64,000 nt of DNA from the NCBI GenBank assembly GCA_964625575.1, contig CAZVBQ010000004.1, positions 62,001 through 126,000 of the forward strand, read 5' to 3'. Every line of letters starts with the position of its first letter. Position 1 is the stretch's first letter. The translations under genes were made by a program, and so were the position numbers. This stretch comes from UTCHB3 sp964625575 (lineage in GTDB: Bacteria > Bacteroidota > Ignavibacteria > Ignavibacteriales > Ignavibacteriaceae). The notes below the pieces were generated by a model that made no database searches, had not been told where the DNA came from, and saw only the letters and a program-made list of their open reading frames with translations. Shown piece after piece: positions 61,701 through 64,000 of this stretch.

Positions 61701-64000
61701 GGGATTGGTAGAGTTCAATGGCCTTGGTGAAGTACTCCATCGCTTTCTCAGGATCACCCTGTTTCGAGTAAAGGCTTCCGAGTTTATCGTATGAAAATGC
61801 CTGATCAGCTTTATTGCCCGTTTTATCCCGGTACTCGATCGCTTTGTTGTGGCAGGCAATGGCTTTCTGGAAATTACCAAGGTTCCACTCTGACTGACCA
61901 ATATTCGACTGGCACAACCCCGCGTTATCGTAATCACCGAGTTCGATGTACTTGTTGAAACTTCTTTCGTAAAACGAGATCGCCTTTGAATAGTCGCTGA
62001 GTTCAAACAGCATGTAGGCCATGTCATACAGAGCCTGTGCCTCACGCTGGTGATTCGAGGTGGCGATGGCCAGTTCGTAAACCTTGTTATAGATGTCAAA
62101 ACTTCTCTGGTAGTCACCCATCTTCGAATAGACATCGGCAATATTTCTTAAAACTGTCAGCTTGTCACCGGAGGCTGTGGTCGCTTTGGAGGAATCATAA
62201 GCAGCGAGAGCGAGTTCATAGAACTGTACCGATTCTTTATACTTATCCATTCCGGCGAGTGAGTACGCCTTTCCCCAGTAACTGCCTCCTATCCTCTCCC
62301 ACATCCAGTCGGAAGGATCCCGTTTTACCATCGCGTTTCTGTAAGCGATACAGGTGTCGTAGTAAGCGATCGACTTCTCATACTGCTCCATGTCGGCGTA
62401 AAGAATTCCGAGGTTGTGGTGATTCGACGATACATAAGCTGAATCATTCAACATCCTCGCGTACTCGAGGCTCCTGTGGTAGGCATATTCGGTACCCTTA
62501 TAATCGCCGATCTGTTTCAGGTAAAGACCACGGGAGAGCCATGCCCTCTTTATTTTCTCCTTGTCACCCAGCCAGTCAGCGAACATAACCGCGGCAAGTG
62601 AAAATTTGTCTGATTTCTCCAATTCACCAACCGGGTAAAGGGCATCGGAGGAATCGGCGAACTTGCCCGAAATATCATAGTCCGCGATCGATGAGCTATC
62701 GGTGGCAAAAATCTTCCGGAGATCACTCTCACCTTTTGCCCTCAGCACATCCCTCGAAAGTTTTGTTTGACCCGCTATAGCTTCCGAAGAAACCCACGCG
62801 AAATATGATTCAATGAACTGGAAAGACATTCCGAGATACTTCGCCGGAAAATCCTTGATGAACATCATAAACTCTTCAGCAGTTTCAACGTTCGCTTTTC
62901 TAATGGCTTCGGCGGTAGTGAGCCCTTTAAATGTACCGGTTTTCGCCGGTCCGTAGCTTGCCGGATCATCCTTTGATAATCCATCGATCAGGGTGTAAAG
63001 CCCTTGATAGTCGTCAAGTAAAATTTTTAGGATTTTCCGGTCAACCGATGGATCGGCGATCTTTCCAAGAACGTTGAAGGAATATATAAGATCGTTATCA
63101 TACTTCCTGAAGTTGATGTCTGATCTCGACACTTCAAAAAGGGGCGAAGTATAGTCTGCTCTAACCGCCACGGGGATGTAAATGTGATCAACAATAAAAA
63201 TCTGTTTTTGGGGGTTCTCCGGATAAAAAAGTTTTACTCCTACTGTTGAATAGTAGTCACCAACTTCTGTTACGGTTCCCCGCGCGAGGTGGAAAACGTC
63301 ATGCTCCGGAAGTTCGGGGTAGATGCAGGCCCAGACGTTCGCCTCACTGCCGGGGATAATATTGTCGTATTTTCCTCCACGTACCGTTACCACCACCGAA
63401 TCATGAGTGACATATCTGATCTCTTCGAGAAGAAATACCTTTGTTTCTTCCCTGCCGCTTCCGGGGTTCCAAAGCGTGGTGTACTCCTTCTCCTTGAGGT
63501 GCCGGGCAAGCTGTTCAAGCAGGGTAAGCCGGGTCAAGGCTGCGGAGGTGAGCGAATCATTTCCAGCGCTCATCGCTGCTTTCAATCCTGTCATCCAATG
63601 ATCACGCGCTTTCTCCAGAAATCCTTTATACTGGTAAAATTCACCGAGATCAATATTAAGTTTTGCCAGCACATCCTGCTTGCTGGCAGATTTTAGAAGA
63701 CCCTCATCCTTTGTTATCGCGGCATCGACGGCGGAAATTGTCGATTTCATCTCTTCAACTATACCTGAATACTTTATAGCAAGTTCGCTTTTGCCGGCAG
63801 TGTTGAAAAATTCCATCGCCTCTTTTGCGTATTTCATAGCCGGAACACCAAGTGAGTACCCCTGATACTTTGAAATCAGGCTTTCGTAATAATTGTCGGC
63901 ATATGTATAAAGTTTTTGATATTTAGCCACTTCAATGGCTTCGAGGGTGTAGTCGAGCGCGACCCCGTGTTTCTTGAGATTATTATACGCGATGCCGATA
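58705..64000 (-). CDS. Giant TPR-repeat CHAT-domain protease, 5' end outside the window
   Basis: About 1764 residues are visible; the frame stays open to the right edge, where IGIAYNNLKKHGVALDY is already a TPR helix pair. Most of the protein is tandem tetratricopeptide repeats (AIAYYD/AISFYERSF-type helices), interrupted by a non-TPR segment in the first third. A coiled coil (KERELKNKKAGLEEQLEKEK) leads to the C-terminal CHAT domain of about 300 residues. The catalytic dyad is intact, with His in HFATHGN (codon 59133-59131) and Cys in LSACKTA (codon 58977-58975). CHAT proteases are caspase/separase relatives that serve in defence or signalling; target and activator are unknown. Confidence 0.9.
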   Translation of the reverse strand, partial: IGIAYNNLKKHGVALDYTLEAIEVAKYQKLYTYADNYYESLISKYQGYSLGVPAMKYAKEAMEFFNTAGKSELAIKYSGIVEEMKSTISAVDAAITKDEGLLKSASKQDVLAKLNIDLGEFYQYKGFLEKARDHWMTGLKAAMSAGNDSLTSAALTRLTLLEQLARHLKEKEYTTLWNPGSGREETKVFLLEEIRYVTHDSVVVTVRGGKYDNIIPGSEANVWACIYPELPEHDVFHLARGTVTEVGDYYSTVGVKLFYPENPQKQIFIVDHIYIPVAVRADYTSPLFEVSRSDINFRKYDNDLIYSFNVLGKIADPSVDRKILKILLDDYQGLYTLIDGLSKDDPASYGPAKTGTFKGLTTAEAIRKANVETAEEFMMFIKDFPAKYLGMSFQFIESYFAWVSSEAIAGQTKLSRDVLRAKGESDLRKIFATDSSSIADYDISGKFADSSDALYPVGELEKSDKFSLAAVMFADWLGDKEKIKRAWLSRGLYLKQIGDYKGTEYAYHRSLEYARMLNDSAYVSSNHHNLGILYADMEQYEKSIAYYDTCIAYRNAMVKRDPSDWMWERIGGSYWGKAYSLAGMDKYKESVQFYELALAAYDSSKATTASGDKLTVLRNIADVYSKMGDYQRSFDIYNKVYELAIATSNHQREAQALYDMAYMLFELSDYSKAISFYERSFNKYIELGDYDNAGLCQSNIGQSEWNLGNFQKAIACHNKAIEYRDKTGNKADQAFSYDKLGSLYSKQGDPEKAMEYFTKAIELYQSQNDNVGMAGVYDNIGAMYKKLNDFEKTFEYFKKSLAIKEKAKDKYAIAGNYYEQGMAYMTFNDIPNATLMLNKALELNLLVNDRLDAIYCMMNLGQIQYGYRNNFDSAIVIFQNSLSMAKEIKNNSPIAFAYKQMGLLYSEKGEAVISAKYLDSALTIYQMMQEKAEIGNVFLNLGSASISGGDFDKAMSYFLKAEDVAKSMNNINLMADVYIYKGDLYRILGEYSKAKVTFDSAYTFYKKIENPWAIANISISYGNIYNVQGEYQLSIENYLKADSIYAFMKNDYYRSTPLNNIGTVYFWQGDYESALPYFKKALSILDSIKYMGDFRTTVLSNIGEVLFEQKKYDESEKFLLMAVEHAKKNNAKAYLPTPYGLLASLKIDVKKYDEAEKWAKMAYDLSVELKDRSDILSSSLVLGRLNNMKNNIPLSNQFLNRSIDLSLELGNNKLIYHSYYYKALNFQVEKQQDSSIAYLKKAVSVLNDIRGKLVGGDKAAKLFQSGEMKVKIYEALINAFIQKGQLDSALYYLDMSYNEGLKEQFGNVTPKFEDKAQNEAIEKERELKNKKAGLEEQLEKEKSKPKELQNSEKIASLKASLEVAESNYVEFIMQTVQKNPGLDDYFKDNINPVSFLEWQEYIPDDVAVLAYLMGDNNLYIFGATGDTVGAVVMNIKRDELEQKLVEFYSMLKDSYPAKEIGEVNIASYTPKDESKSMEDEMYLAPQRKLGMELYQLLVEPVKNLFKGKKKLCIVPFGKLYYLPFETLISSKPGENIRFLLEDHLLFYVTSFKVFSQSAGKEQVPLRLIAFANADKSLPSSEVEVKKLKTLFADAEIYSEDDATEEKIRSLPKGQYNALHFATHGNMNYGEITKSFLTMAKLGTGTDTKNDGQLTISEVWGLTNLKNYKLVTLSACKTAVSEEYAKGWLVSPANAFLKIGVQTVVASLWQVEDEATSILMSEFYSNLKTMSKSEALQQAKLKLIKNPKYAYPYFWAPFIMVGDYR

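Noticed and set aside
62037..62588. 183-codon plus-strand frame opposite the TPR-CHAT gene
   Set aside because: It is antisense to a strongly supported repeat protein and has no motif of its own.

Overview
The window reads as a chromosome segment of a member of the Ignavibacteria (Bacteroidota/Chlorobi group), interrupted by one small integrative element. The assignment is an inference. It rests on type IX secretion C-terminal sorting domains with the NYPNPFNPST-type motif, a gingipain-like C25 peptidase, an animal-like 6-pyruvoyltetrahydropterin synthase with phenylalanine hydroxylase, and bacterial microcompartment (BMC) shell proteins. Host genes are of medium GC. The element at about 8.9-14.9 kb is visibly much richer in A+T.

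Layout. (1) 1-6214, minus strand: a tightly packed operon beginning with two BMC-H shell proteins, one carrying a long linker and a SAP/Rho-N-like tail. It continues through YbbR, thymidylate kinase, S41 protease, a zinc-ribbon membrane protein, GlcD and the start of GlcF. (2) 6253-8700: LOG-family protein, a secreted protein and a soluble histidine kinase. (3) 8867-14942: a 6.0-kb element integrated in the 3' half of tRNA-Ala(GGC). It has a tyrosine integrase, an AEP primase-polymerase, an SF3/D5-like helicase, a ribbon-helix-helix regulator, a coiled-coil protein, a striking palindromic AT-rich origin-like block and integrase arm-type repeats at both ends. (4) 15005-23246: MFS exporter, M28 peptidase and a 1733-residue surface protein with a type IX signal. 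(5) 23267-28377: glmS, a COG2403-like nucleotide-binding protein, arcC and argF in one operon. (6) 28450-36584: giant C25 peptidase; Wzi-like barrel and sugar transferase. (7) 36696-40706: nadA, phhA, bcp, PTPS, folE and a sepiapterin-reductase-like SDR, which together suggest tetrahydrobiopterin synthesis and phenylalanine hydroxylation. (8) 40971-46601: secreted polysaccharide deacetylase-like protein, aroKB with an outer-membrane barrel, PpiD-like chaperone. (9) 46807-51508: MASE1 histidine kinase, response regulator, hybrid kinase, TetR. (10) 51505-58638: an eight-gene phosphate operon phnD-phnC-phnE-pstS-pstC-pstA-pstB-phoU with a Pho-box-like repeat upstream. (11) 58705-64000: a giant TPR-CHAT protease, cut by the window edge.

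The most novel-looking content is the compact, apparently self-replicating tRNA-Ala element with its origin-like palindrome, and the BMC shell protein with a nucleic-acid-binding-like tail embedded in an otherwise housekeeping operon. No CRISPR array, rRNA or transposase gene was seen.
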